Shown here: positions 52,517 to 60,781 of the stretch, piece by piece
How positions within the stretch are numbered: the first letter of the stretch is position 1
How the letters are laid out: the number at the start of each line of letters is the position of its first letter
Assembly: GCA_002394605.1 (NCBI GenBank)
Contig: DGUI01000026.1
Coordinates: forward strand, 1 to 64,000
Reading direction: 5' to 3'
DNA: 64,000 nucleotides
Source: Mageeibacillus sp. UBA4314
GTDB taxonomy: Bacteria; Bacillota; Clostridia; Saccharofermentanales; Saccharofermentanaceae
Notes under the pieces: generated by a model
Databases searched by the model: none
Seen by the model: only the letters and a program-made list of their open reading frames with translations
Told to the model about the DNA's origin: nothing
Position numbers and translations under genes: made by a program

Positions 52517-53527
52517 ATGGCCGGCAAATACATGGATGGCAAGGATTTTATGAAGGTCTTGGACGAGGATTGTTCCGGCGTCAGCCTTGTACTGCTCTTC
52601 GGAACCGAAGAATACTATATCGACAACTGTATCAAGGCAGTGAAGAAGGTGTTTCTGGCTCCAGGGAGCAGTGATATGGATCTTAATGTCATCCCGCAGG
52701 ATTCCAAGGCTGATTTTGCCGAACTCGAAGGCCTGATCCAGATGCCTCCGTGGATGAGCCAGAAGCGCGTCATCATCTGCAGGAGCCAGTCGCTATACAA
52801 TTCGGAATTCGGCGAGAAGGAAGAAGGGATCCTCAAGAATATCCCAAAGTCCTGCATCGTCGTTTTCGCGCCGGAGAAGGCAGAGAAGAACCGCAGGATA
52901 ACGAAGTTTATCCTGAACAACGGAATAGCCTCTGAGATCAATCTTTTCCCGGATGAACAGCTTTCTGCGATAATCAAGAACAGCCTGAAGAAGGACAATA
53001 TCGCGATTTCTGATGCCAACTGCGCTTCGCTTATCGCCAGGTGCGAGTCGAGGATGAGGCTTATATCATCTGAGATCGCCAAGATCAAGCTCTTTTGCGC
53101 CCAGACGGGCAAGACGGATATCACATATAATGACCTGGAAGATATGTGTCCTCCTGATCTTAATGCGAGCATATTCACCATAACCGACTGCTTTGGTTCG
53201 GGTAAGTGCGATAAGGCGTTAACGACTCTTAATTCACTGCTCATACGCAAGGAGCCGGTTCAGAAGCTGAGAGCCACGCTCATAACACATCTTAAGAGGC
53301 TTATCCTTGCGAAAGATATCAACAGCAGACAGGAACTTGCCGCCAAGACCAAGTTTTCGCCGTTTTATGCGGGCAAGCTTACTTCTCAGGCCAACGGGTT
53401 CACGATGGATCAGCTTACGGATCTCTTTATCAAAGCCCTGGAATCGGAATCTGATGTAAGACACGGGATTATGGAAGAGCGCACTTCTCTTGAGATCCTT
53501 ATCGTCAAAGCTTCCGCGAGGAAGTAA
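52517..53527 (+). CDS. holA: DNA polymerase III delta subunit
   Basis: A 336-residue clamp-loader subunit that opens the beta clamp. It begins with the typical LVLLFGTEEYYIDNCI segment, continues with a KRVIICR strand and VVFAPEK, and has a C-terminal collar domain with LRATLITHLKRLILAK. HolA is often found after comEC in Gram-positive genomes, which fits here with one gene between. The ATG at 52517 follows AAGGAG and starts two bases after the lipoprotein stop. Confidence 0.85.
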   Translation: MAGKYMDGKDFMKVLDEDCSGVSLVLLFGTEEYYIDNCIKAVKKVFLAPGSSDMDLNVIPQDSKADFAELEGLIQMPPWMSQKRVIICRSQSLYNSEFGEKEEGILKNIPKSCIVVFAPEKAEKNRRITKFILNNGIASEINLFPDEQLSAIIKNSLKKDNIAISDANCASLIARCESRMRLISSEIAKIKLFCAQTGKTDITYNDLEDMCPPDLNASIFTITDCFGSGKCDKALTTLNSLLIRKEPVQKLRATLITHLKRLILAKDINSRQELAAKTKFSPFYAGKLTSQANGFTMDQLTDLFIKALESESDVRHGIMEERTSLEILIVKASARK

Positions 53528-53530
53528 TGA

Positions 53531-53559
53531 TTGACTGTAAAAGTGTTCTGACTTAAAAT
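53531..53559 (+). promoter_or_regulatory. Promoter of icd
   Basis: TTGACT at 53531-53536 and TAAAAT at 53554-53559 are separated by 17 bases. Both are five-of-six matches. The leader to ATG 53596 is about 30 bases and includes GGAGG. Confidence 0.75.
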
Positions 53560-53595
53560 TATTCAGTTATATTATTTAATGGAGGAGACTGATCA

Positions 53596-54792
53596 ATGGC
53601 AAAGATCGCTATGAAGACGCCTTTAGTCGAGATGGACGGCGACGAGATGACAAGGATCATCTGGAAGCAGATCAAGGATATATGCATCATTCCTTTCGTT
53701 GATCTTAAGACTGAGTATTTTGATCTCGGACTTGTTAACAGAGACAATACAAATGACCAGGTAACGATCGATTCGGCAAACAGGACAAAGGAACTCGGTG
53801 TTGCAGTAAAGTGTGCAACGATCACACCTAATGCACAGAGAATGACTGAATATAATCTGAAGGAGATGTGGAAGAGCCCTAACGGTACTATCAGGGCGAT
53901 ACTTGACGGAACCGTGTTCAGGTCTCCCATAATGATCGACGGGATCAAGCCTTTCGTATCATGCTGGAAGAAGCCCATCACCATTGCAAGGCATGCTTAT
54001 GGCGATGTTTACAGAGATACGGAGTATGTTGTTGATGCTCCCGCGAGGGCAGAACTCGTTATCACGTACAAGGACGGAAGAACAGAGAAGCAGACGATCT
54101 TCGAGTTCGGTGACAGAGGCATCGTTGAAGGTCTCTACAATACTGATAAGTCTATCACGGCTTTTGCAAGATCATGTTTCAATTATGCGCTCGATGTGAA
54201 GATGCCGCTCTGGTTTGCGACCAAGGACACGATCTCCAAGAAGTATGATCACAGGTTCAAGGATATCTTCCAGGAGATCTATGATAATGAGTACAAGACT
54301 AAGTTCGAAGAGGCAGGCATCACATATTTCTATACGCTCATCGATGATGCGGTTGCACGCGTGATGCGTTCCGAGGGCGGTTTTGTCTGGGCTCTTAAGA
54401 ATTACGACGGCGACGTAATGAGCGATATGCTCGCGTCTGCCTGCGGTTCCCTTGCCATGATGACTTCAGTCCTCGTATCACCTGACGGCAAGTACGAGTA
54501 TGAAGCTGCACACGGTACGGTAACAAGACATTACTACAGATACCTTAAGGGAGAGACAACATCCACTAACCCGATGGCTACTCTCTTTGCATGGACAGGA
54601 GCTCTTCGCAAGAGGGCTCAGCTTGACGGACTTGCTGATCTTGAGGCATTTGCAGACAAGCTCGAGAAGGCATCTATCGACACTATCGAGTCGGGCATCA
54701 TCACAGGAGACCTTAACAGTCTTCTCGATCATCCCAATAAACAGGTTGTTAATACAGAAGATTTCCTTAAAGCAGTCGCTTCAAGGATCTGA
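53596..54792 (+). CDS. icd: NADP-dependent isocitrate dehydrogenase (eukaryotic-like type)
   Basis: A 398-residue enzyme that oxidises isocitrate to 2-oxoglutarate with NADP, feeding glutamate synthesis. It belongs to the type II group shared with eukaryotes: VEMDGDEMTRIIW at the start, then KSPNGTIR, TVFRSPI, and AAHGTVTRHYYRY near residue 300. The metal-binding IDDAVARVMRSEGG region is intact. The length matches homodimeric type II enzymes. It has its own promoter and is followed by a small SEC-C gene. Confidence 0.92.
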   Translation: MAKIAMKTPLVEMDGDEMTRIIWKQIKDICIIPFVDLKTEYFDLGLVNRDNTNDQVTIDSANRTKELGVAVKCATITPNAQRMTEYNLKEMWKSPNGTIRAILDGTVFRSPIMIDGIKPFVSCWKKPITIARHAYGDVYRDTEYVVDAPARAELVITYKDGRTEKQTIFEFGDRGIVEGLYNTDKSITAFARSCFNYALDVKMPLWFATKDTISKKYDHRFKDIFQEIYDNEYKTKFEEAGITYFYTLIDDAVARVMRSEGGFVWALKNYDGDVMSDMLASACGSLAMMTSVLVSPDGKYEYEAAHGTVTRHYYRYLKGETTSTNPMATLFAWTGALRKRAQLDGLADLEAFADKLEKASIDTIESGIITGDLNSLLDHPNKQVVNTEDFLKAVASRI

Positions 54793-54813
54793 TCACGATA
54801 CGGAGGAAACAAA

Positions 54814-55338
54814 ATGAGTTATTACGAGACATGGATGGACAGATCAGAGAATGCAGTCAATCAGCAGATCTATGTTCAGTACATCAATAATTACTATTCA
54901 ATGGAGAAGGATGCTTATGAGAAGATCCTCTCAGCTTATCCTGAGAATTCCGAATACCTGAAGGGCAAGGCTGTAGTTCTTTCCAGGAAGCTCGGATTTG
55001 ATGCTGATACCATGGACGTATTCCTTGGCTTCCTCGATGGCATCAAGTCATCTCTCAAGAACGGTGATGCACTTGAGCTCGAGACTGTCGATGATGAGAC
55101 AGAACTCGACCTTGATATCGATTATGAGAAGCTCTACTACAACATGCGTGATGCCAAGGCACAGTGGCTGTTCAAGCTTCCCGCATGGAAGCATATCCTG
55201 TCTGATAACCAGATCGCAGACATCACGAGGGAATACCGCGATGCAAACATCGCTCATGCGCAGAATATCGGACGTAACGATCCCTGCCCCTGCGGTTCAG
55301 GCAAGAAGTACAAGAAGTGCTGCGGTAAGAACGCATAA
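54814..55338 (+). CDS. SEC-C motif protein
   Basis: A 174-residue protein. Residues 1-145 are helical and acidic with no family I recognise. The C-terminus is a SEC-C zinc-binding motif, GRNDPCPCGSGKKYKKCCG, like that at the end of SecA, which binds zinc and contacts SecB or ribosomes. It lies 21 bases after icd and likely shares the transcript. Function unknown. Confidence 0.75.
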   Translation: MSYYETWMDRSENAVNQQIYVQYINNYYSMEKDAYEKILSAYPENSEYLKGKAVVLSRKLGFDADTMDVFLGFLDGIKSSLKNGDALELETVDDETELDLDIDYEKLYYNMRDAKAQWLFKLPAWKHILSDNQIADITREYRDANIAHAQNIGRNDPCPCGSGKKYKKCCGKNA

Positions 55339-55360
55339 TATCTGATCAAGATAATCAGCC

Positions 55361-56275
55361 GTGAGGATCAAGAAGCTTCTGACATCAAGGTGGTTTGTAA
55401 TAGGTGCTGTTGTACTTGTTTTGGCAGCAGTAATCATTCTTGGTGCGCTTCCCGGAAGTCCGATTAATTTCGGTAAGATCGGAAATGGCTTGGGAGGTAT
55501 CTTTAAGCCGGTCCAGAATGTTGTCAGGAATATCGGACAGTCTTTCGACGATTTTCACAGTGCCGTATTTGACGGGATCGCGATCAGGAAGGAGAACGAA
55601 GAACTCCGGAGCGAGATCGCACAGCTTCAGTATAAGCTCAGGCAGAACACCGAAGCTGCCATAAGGTACGAAGAACTTAAGGATGCATTCCACATCAAGG
55701 ACAACTTCAGTAATTTCGATGTGTATGGTGCGCCAGTGCTGTCGACCGAGGCCGATGAATGGTTTTCATCGGTTAGAGTCGGTGTTGGCAAGGATAACGG
55801 CCTTGAGCTCAATCAGGGTCTGTCTTATGTGGTAGTTGACGTTAAGATGAACCTTGTAGGCAGGGTTATCGAAGTATCAGATTCAGAGTCAAGGATCCTT
55901 CCCATCATCCATGAAGGTTTTGCGGTAAGCTGCAAGGTCAATACCGTTAACGGTTCCAATTTCCTTCTTACCGGCAATACGGCTCTCAAGACGGATGGTA
56001 ACTGCATCCTTACTGCGATCGATCCCAATAACATTCCTGAAGTCGGTTCTGAGATCGTTACTTCAGGTGAAGGCGGGCTTTTCCCGGAGGGAATACCCGT
56101 AGGTAAGGTGATCTCAGTTGATACATCTAATCCCATGAATGTTACTGCTGTCCTCGAGCCTTATTCATCCATCGGCAGGCTGCAGGATGTCTTTATCCTC
56201 GTTCCGCTTGCCGAAGAGTCTCAGAAAACTGATGCTGCCCCGCAAACTGCGGCTGCAACGGAACCGGAGGGGTGA
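55361..56275 (+). CDS. mreC: Rod-shape-determining protein MreC
   Basis: A 304-residue bitopic protein that scaffolds the cell-wall elongation complex. One N-terminal helix (residues 12-30) is followed by a coiled coil (about 70-105, ENEELRSEIAQLQYKL) and the two beta domains with GVGKDNGL, NLVGRV and TSGEGGLFPEGIPVGKV motifs. The tail is Ala/Glu/Thr-rich. The GTG start at 55361 has no clear ribosome site. It begins the mreC-mreD-PBP2 block; mreB is not in the window. Confidence 0.88.
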   Translation: MRIKKLLTSRWFVIGAVVLVLAAVIILGALPGSPINFGKIGNGLGGIFKPVQNVVRNIGQSFDDFHSAVFDGIAIRKENEELRSEIAQLQYKLRQNTEAAIRYEELKDAFHIKDNFSNFDVYGAPVLSTEADEWFSSVRVGVGKDNGLELNQGLSYVVVDVKMNLVGRVIEVSDSESRILPIIHEGFAVSCKVNTVNGSNFLLTGNTALKTDGNCILTAIDPNNIPEVGSEIVTSGEGGLFPEGIPVGKVISVDTSNPMNVTAVLEPYSSIGRLQDVFILVPLAEESQKTDAAPQTAAATEPEG

Positions 56276-56276
56276 G

Positions 56277-56894
56277 ATGAAGCTCGACAGCATTCCCGTC
56301 CGTAAGATCATTGTATATCTGATTTGTATCCTCCTGCTTCCGTCGATCCAGGTCACGATGTCTCATCATATCTCGTTCTGGGGGAATACTGCTGATCTTA
56401 TGCTGGTCTTTGCAGTCCTCACGGGATTTCTATACGGATTTTATGAAGGCATAATCGTCGGCGGTATCATGGGGATCGCAAGAGATGTCCTGTCCGCACC
56501 CATCATTCCGGGACATGAAGGCTCTTTGTCGGTAGCTTTTGGCATCGGCATTCTCGTGCTGTTCCTGGGGGGCGCTTTCGGCGCTGTCTTCTTCGAGGGC
56601 AGGACAAAGCGCAATCTTCCGTTAGGGATACTTGCTGTCCTTTGCTACACTGTCATATACAAGGTGGTAGGCCATCTTACCGTCTCGTTGTGGGAGAACC
56701 TTATGGCCGGATTACCGTATAATGTCAGTATTGGAACTATCTTAAAGACATCGATCCTTCCTCAGCTCCTTTTGAACGGCATAGCTTCCGTATTGATCTT
56801 CTTCGTGCTCAAGCTTGCAAGACCGATCGAGAAGAGGGGAAGGAATAAAAAAGAATTAACGTATGGGGAGAGTGGAAATTGGCTGACGATCTGA
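56277..56894 (+). CDS. mreD: Rod-shape-determining protein MreD
   Basis: A 205-residue membrane protein with about five helices. It contains the MreD-like GFLYGFYEGIIVGGIMGIARDVLS segment region (key FYGFYEG and RD residues) and belongs between mreC and PBP2, as in most bacteria. ATG 56277 has GGAGGGG immediately upstream and lies one base past the mreC stop. Its stop overlaps the TTG start of the next gene by 16 bases. Confidence 0.85.
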   Translation: MKLDSIPVRKIIVYLICILLLPSIQVTMSHHISFWGNTADLMLVFAVLTGFLYGFYEGIIVGGIMGIARDVLSAPIIPGHEGSLSVAFGIGILVLFLGGAFGAVFFEGRTKRNLPLGILAVLCYTVIYKVVGHLTVSLWENLMAGLPYNVSIGTILKTSILPQLLLNGIASVLIFFVLKLARPIEKRGRNKKELTYGESGNWLTI

Positions 56895-59215
56895 GACATA
56901 ATGATTTCGGTGCGTTTGATTCCCATCGTGACGGAAACGGGGACAGGCAGAAGCCCGGATTCTTTGAGATGATCAAGTCTGTTGTCACTAACAGATTCTT
57001 TGATCTCGGTCTCATCTTTACCGTGTTTGGAGTGATCATCTTCTTTATGACCACGGCACTTCAGTTCTCGGATTACCAGAATACCATTTCGGTAGCTTCC
57101 AAGGGCGTTCCGCGGCAGATAACCGTAAATGCTCCGAGAGGCGACATCTACGACAGGAACGGGATACTCCTTGCCTCCAGCACATCCTATAACGTCATCT
57201 ATATCGCTAATGCTGATCTCAGTGATGAAGACCTCAATAAGGAATGCCTGGAATTAAGCTATCTCTTCGATGAGTATAACTGCACGACCGTATCGGCACT
57301 TGATGAGTATATGCTCGTTCATCCGGGCGAGCATTCAACCTATGAATTCGTCAAGGAAGAGGATGATATCAAGCTGTGGCAGACAGATGCAAATCTGTTT
57401 GCTCTTGAGGACTTTGTACAGGGAATCATAGTTACTTATTCGGATAAATACGTTAAGACTGATCCGGAAGTGTTCTTCCTCTATCTCAGAAGGCTCTTTA
57501 AGGTGGATACTAGCTACTCTGTTGAAGAAGCTTACAGGATCATAAAGATGAGATATCAGATCTTCAAGGATAACTGGATGTTCCAGAAAGGAAATCCCGT
57601 CCAGATCGCTTCGGATTGTCCTGATGATCTTATTGCCTTGCTGAATGAACAGAATTATCACTATGTTGGTATCGTCACGGGTAAAGAGTATGCAAGGACA
57701 TATTCTCCTTGGGCGCTTTATTCCTGCCACGTGCTTGGCTATGTAGGTCAGATCTCGCAGGAATCATATGCGCAGCTTCAGGATTTTGGATATACGAGCA
57801 ACGACATGGTGGGCAAATCCGGTGTCGAGGCCCAGATGGAACGTTATCTGCACGGCAATTCAGGAACGTCTGCTTATAACATCTGGACACCTGAAGAGAC
57901 AGACGGTGCATTCTTCCCGTCACAGTACGGTACACCTGCTGTTCCGGGAGCAACTGTCAACCTTACTATAGATTCCAAACTGCAGGAAGTAGGTACTACA
58001 GCTCTCAAGGACTATATCGCTGAGGCTTCGAAAGCTGCTGCCAGGAAGGGCTACAAGTCTGCGAGTTCCGGCGCCTTCGTTATGATGGACGTTAACACCG
58101 GTGCCGTATTGGCAATGGGCTCTTATCCCAACTATGACCCCAACGATTTCATCCTTGCAAACTATAACGATCCCCAGGCAATGGAGCAGGTTAAGTATTA
58201 TCTCGGGATCGATGAATATGAAGAGATAACAGCTCAGGATCTCCCGTTGTGGAACAGAGCCATTATGTCAATGTATGCTCCCGGATCAACATTTAAGCCT
58301 ATCACGGCTCTTGCTGCTCTGGAGGAGAATGTCATCACTCCCAAGCATAACAGTATCGAGTGTGAGAGCCCTATCGACATCGGCGGGTGGATCTTCAAAT
58401 GCCTTGAGTATCCGTATTCAGGCCACGGGATCTTAAGCCTCGACAGTGCCATGGCTACATCTTGTAATATCTACTTTATGAAGCTTGGCGTTGAGACCGG
58501 TATCGACTATATTTCGAGGATGGCTCTGAAGTTCGGTCTCGGCGTTAAGACAGGTATCGATATTCCGGGTGAGATATCAGGTGTTGTAGCGAGCCGTGAG
58601 ACGAAGAGGCTCCTTCACGAGTCAGAGTATGACAGGACATGGTTCCCGGCAAATACCGCGCAGTCATCGATCGGTCAGTTTGATAACTGTTTTACGATCC
58701 TTCAGCTCTGCAGGTATACTTCCGGCGTTGCTACGAACAAGCTGGTTACTCCTTATGTTATCGATAACGTAGTGGCTGCGGACGGATCGATCCTGTATAA
58801 GGGCGGCGGGGAAGCAGTAGATATCGGTATCAAGGACGAGAACATCAAGGCTGTCAGGAAGGCGATGAGGTGTGTTGTTACGGGTACATCTTCATGGGCA
58901 AGTACTGCACAGCGCCAGTTCCGTGATTTCCCGGTTGAAGTAGTATGTAAGACAGGTACAGCCGAGACCGGTTACGAAGAGAAGCGTAAAGAGTATTCCA
59001 ACGGACTCTTCATCTGCTATGCGCCCAAAGACGATCCCAAGGTCGCGATCGCTCTCGTTGTCGAGAAAGGTGAGTGGGGTTCATATACCATCGTCATCGC
59101 AAAGAAACTGCTCGCAGCATATTTCAACACTGATATCGATTCAACCACGAAACCAATCGAGAACTATCCTACGCCCGGCGATGTTTTGGATTCGATTACT
59201 CCGACAGAAGGTTGA
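56879..59215 (+). CDS. mrdA: Penicillin-binding protein 2 (elongation transpeptidase)
   Basis: A 778-residue class B penicillin-binding protein that cross-links peptidoglycan during elongation. It has one membrane anchor (residues 42-65), the NAPRGDIYDRNG pedestal motif, an extended dimerisation region, and the transpeptidase motifs: Ser470 of STFK, SCN at 528, and KTGTAE at 691. All are intact. The start is a TTG at 56879; no ATG occurs before the anchor helix. It ends the mre block; minCDE and rodA, often next, are absent here. Confidence 0.88.
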   Translation: MADDLRHNDFGAFDSHRDGNGDRQKPGFFEMIKSVVTNRFFDLGLIFTVFGVIIFFMTTALQFSDYQNTISVASKGVPRQITVNAPRGDIYDRNGILLASSTSYNVIYIANADLSDEDLNKECLELSYLFDEYNCTTVSALDEYMLVHPGEHSTYEFVKEEDDIKLWQTDANLFALEDFVQGIIVTYSDKYVKTDPEVFFLYLRRLFKVDTSYSVEEAYRIIKMRYQIFKDNWMFQKGNPVQIASDCPDDLIALLNEQNYHYVGIVTGKEYARTYSPWALYSCHVLGYVGQISQESYAQLQDFGYTSNDMVGKSGVEAQMERYLHGNSGTSAYNIWTPEETDGAFFPSQYGTPAVPGATVNLTIDSKLQEVGTTALKDYIAEASKAAARKGYKSASSGAFVMMDVNTGAVLAMGSYPNYDPNDFILANYNDPQAMEQVKYYLGIDEYEEITAQDLPLWNRAIMSMYAPGSTFKPITALAALEENVITPKHNSIECESPIDIGGWIFKCLEYPYSGHGILSLDSAMATSCNIYFMKLGVETGIDYISRMALKFGLGVKTGIDIPGEISGVVASRETKRLLHESEYDRTWFPANTAQSSIGQFDNCFTILQLCRYTSGVATNKLVTPYVIDNVVAADGSILYKGGGEAVDIGIKDENIKAVRKAMRCVVTGTSSWASTAQRQFRDFPVEVVCKTGTAETGYEEKRKEYSNGLFICYAPKDDPKVAIALVVEKGEWGSYTIVIAKKLLAAYFNTDIDSTTKPIENYPTPGDVLDSITPTEG

Positions 59216-59264
59216 CAATTAGTCACTGCTACATAAAAATCACTCTTTTTTAGTCAATATACAC

Positions 59265-59295
59265 AAACAAATTGTTTATTTGTAACTGTTATAAT
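59265..59295 (+). promoter_or_regulatory. Palindrome and extended -10 before the MGS-like gene
   Basis: AAACAA-A-TTGTTT (59265-59277) is a perfect inverted repeat, followed by TGT and TATAAT at 59290-59295. The TATAAT with TG in front can act as an extended -10. A separate TTGACA at 59212-59217 with TAAAAA 16 bases on offers a second possible promoter. Confidence 0.4.
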
Positions 59296-59325
59296 AGTAA
59301 TGTGACTAAATATGTGGAGGCCTTT

Positions 59326-59727
59326 ATGAAGATTGTGCTGATGGCAGATAACCGTAAGACCGAGCTTCTTGTGAATTTTTGTATCGCATACAAACATCTT
59401 CTCAGCAAACATCAGCTTATCGCAGCTTACAATACGGCCAAACTGCTTCGTGATGCCGTAAGTCTTGATATCTCAGGTTTGTCGGTTGATTATGAGAGCG
59501 GTTCAGAGCAATTGGCTTCACGTGCTGAGTTCGATGAGATCGATGCAGTGATCTATCTGCGTGACGGCAGGCTTGGCAACAACAATAAGAACAGTGATCT
59601 TCTGAATGTCTGTGATATCAACAACATTCCGTATTCCACCAATATCGCTACTGCCGAGATGCTCATACTCGCGATCGATCAGGGCGATCTTGACTACAGA
59701 TCCTGGAATAAGTCATCCGCAGGCTGA
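59326..59727 (+). CDS. Methylglyoxal-synthase-like protein with altered active site
   Basis: A 133-residue protein of the MGS-like fold. Position after the mre block fits mgsA in other clostridia, and the tail IDAVIYLRD, VCDINNIPYSTNIATAEMLI matches methylglyoxal synthase. But compared with E. coli MgsA recalled from memory, key sites differ: the TGTTG phosphate loop reads AYNTA, catalytic Asp71 of GGDQQ is Glu, and His98 is Lys; Asp20 and Asp101 remain. It may no longer make methylglyoxal and could be a ligand sensor. ATG 59326 has GTGGAGG five bases upstream; it is four bases before the hydrolase gene. Confidence 0.65.
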   Translation: MKIVLMADNRKTELLVNFCIAYKHLLSKHQLIAAYNTAKLLRDAVSLDISGLSVDYESGSEQLASRAEFDEIDAVIYLRDGRLGNNNKNSDLLNVCDINNIPYSTNIATAEMLILAIDQGDLDYRSWNKSSAG

Positions 59728-59731
59728 TCTA

Positions 59732-60373
59732 ATGAATATCATCACTTTGCCTTATGGGCCGCTTCAATCCAATATGTATATCATTTTGGGTGAGAGCGGC
59801 TTTTATATCGTAGATCCGTCAGTAGGCCCTGATATGGTGTCAAGGAAGTGTCCGTCACTTGATGTATCGACCCTTAAGGCCGTTCTGATCACTCACGGAC
59901 ATTATGACCACATCAGTTCGGTCTTCGAATGGATCAAGGATTTTCCAGAGACGAAGCTATTTATGTCTGATAAGGATACCGGGCTCCTGTCTGATCCGCA
60001 GAGCAACTGCTCATTTTTTATTGGTAACGGCAGCGATTATTCTTTTGTTTCTTCAGATGTTGCAGGGCTTGCTTTGTGGTCTTCGTCTGATGATCAGTTT
60101 GAGATAAGAGCGGTTCCTACGCCCGGTCACACATCAGGCTCCGTAACCTTTGACGTCAAGGACAGGAAGGATGGGTCAAGAGCTCTGTTTACCGGTGATA
60201 CGGTCTTTGCAGGATCGATAGGCAGGACAGATTTCCCGTCCGGTAACATCAGTGAGATGTATGCTTCCATCGATATCATCAAAAAGTATCCTGACGAACT
60301 GCCAATATATCCCGGTCACGGTCCCTCCAGCACTATCGGGTACGAGAAGAAGACTAATCCATTTTTTCTTTGA
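59732..60373 (+). CDS. Metallo-beta-lactamase-fold hydrolase (glyoxalase-II-like)
   Basis: A 213-residue soluble hydrolase. The zinc ligands are in THGHYDH near residue 50, PTPGHTSG near 131, FTGDTVF near 154 and the final PGHGP near 195. Its short length and GRTDF motif resemble the small glyoxalase-II-like group, which cleaves thioesters such as lactoyl-thiols. Pairing with a methylglyoxal-synthase-like gene suggests a link to triose or aldehyde metabolism. The ATG has only a weak ribosome site, so it may depend on translation of the gene before. Confidence 0.82.
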   Translation: MNIITLPYGPLQSNMYIILGESGFYIVDPSVGPDMVSRKCPSLDVSTLKAVLITHGHYDHISSVFEWIKDFPETKLFMSDKDTGLLSDPQSNCSFFIGNGSDYSFVSSDVAGLALWSSSDDQFEIRAVPTPGHTSGSVTFDVKDRKDGSRALFTGDTVFAGSIGRTDFPSGNISEMYASIDIIKKYPDELPIYPGHGPSSTIGYEKKTNPFFL

Positions 60374-60379
60374 TATTTG

Positions 60380-60423
60380 AAAAATACGAAACGATACGGT
60401 TTTTTCCGATTTTCGTATTTTTT
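60380..60423 (+). terminator. Probable AT-rich terminator after the hydrolase gene
   Basis: AAAAATACGAAA (60380-60391) pairs perfectly with TTTCGTATTTTT (60411-60422), with an inner CGG/CCG pair around six T's and a run of T's at the end. The right arm is also part of the 26-base element shared with the comEC upstream region. Confidence 0.55.
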
Positions 60424-60456
60424 CGTAGCTTTTTTGAGCTCATAAGCTAGTACAAT
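60409..60456 (+). promoter_or_regulatory. 26-base AT-rich element plus -10 box before the Tad-like locus
   Basis: Bases 60409-60434 match the element at 49059-49084 in 25 of 26 positions. TACAAT at 60451-60456 follows after the same 16-base gap. It lies about 30 bases before the ribosome site of the next gene. Confidence 0.5.
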
Positions 60457-60488
60457 CTCTTTACTTAAATGTAAGGAGGTATGGTTTG

Positions 60489-60779
60489 ATGGGTTCAACA
60501 TTGGAAAATGCAATTGTTATGTCGATCGTTCTTACGGTACTGGTGATACTTGTTACAGGTCCGGAGGATATCAGTCTCAGAACGCTTGATGACTGCCGTT
60601 ACGGTATGGAAGAGATCGAATTCATGACAGGTGATTCAGATGTTATCAGGCATAAGGAGTTCCGTAAAGTACAGGTTACTGATACAAGTCCTGAGCGAAT
60701 GTGTACCTTCCTGCAGGGATTATCGGATAATTACAGGCTCATTTATCAGAGCGGGGAAGATCTTTTGGGAGGGGACTAA
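60489..60779 (+). CDS. Small membrane protein at the head of a Tad-like locus
   Basis: A 96-residue protein of no family I recognise. A hydrophobic segment at residues 6-23 (ENAIVMSIVLTVLVILV) looks like the N-terminus of a pilin or a signal anchor. The remaining 70 residues are soluble and charged. ATG 60489 has AAGGAGGT eight bases upstream. It lies two bases before a DUF5702-like gene, so it is likely part of the same envelope structure. Confidence 0.7.
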   Translation: MGSTLENAIVMSIVLTVLVILVTGPEDISLRTLDDCRYGMEEIEFMTGDSDVIRHKEFRKVQVTDTSPERMCTFLQGLSDNYRLIYQSGEDLLGGD

Positions 60780-60781
60780 CC

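Noticed and set aside
52615..53250. Long antisense open frame inside holA
   Set aside because: The sense frame is a clear DNA polymerase III delta subunit; the antisense product has no recognisable domain or ribosome site.
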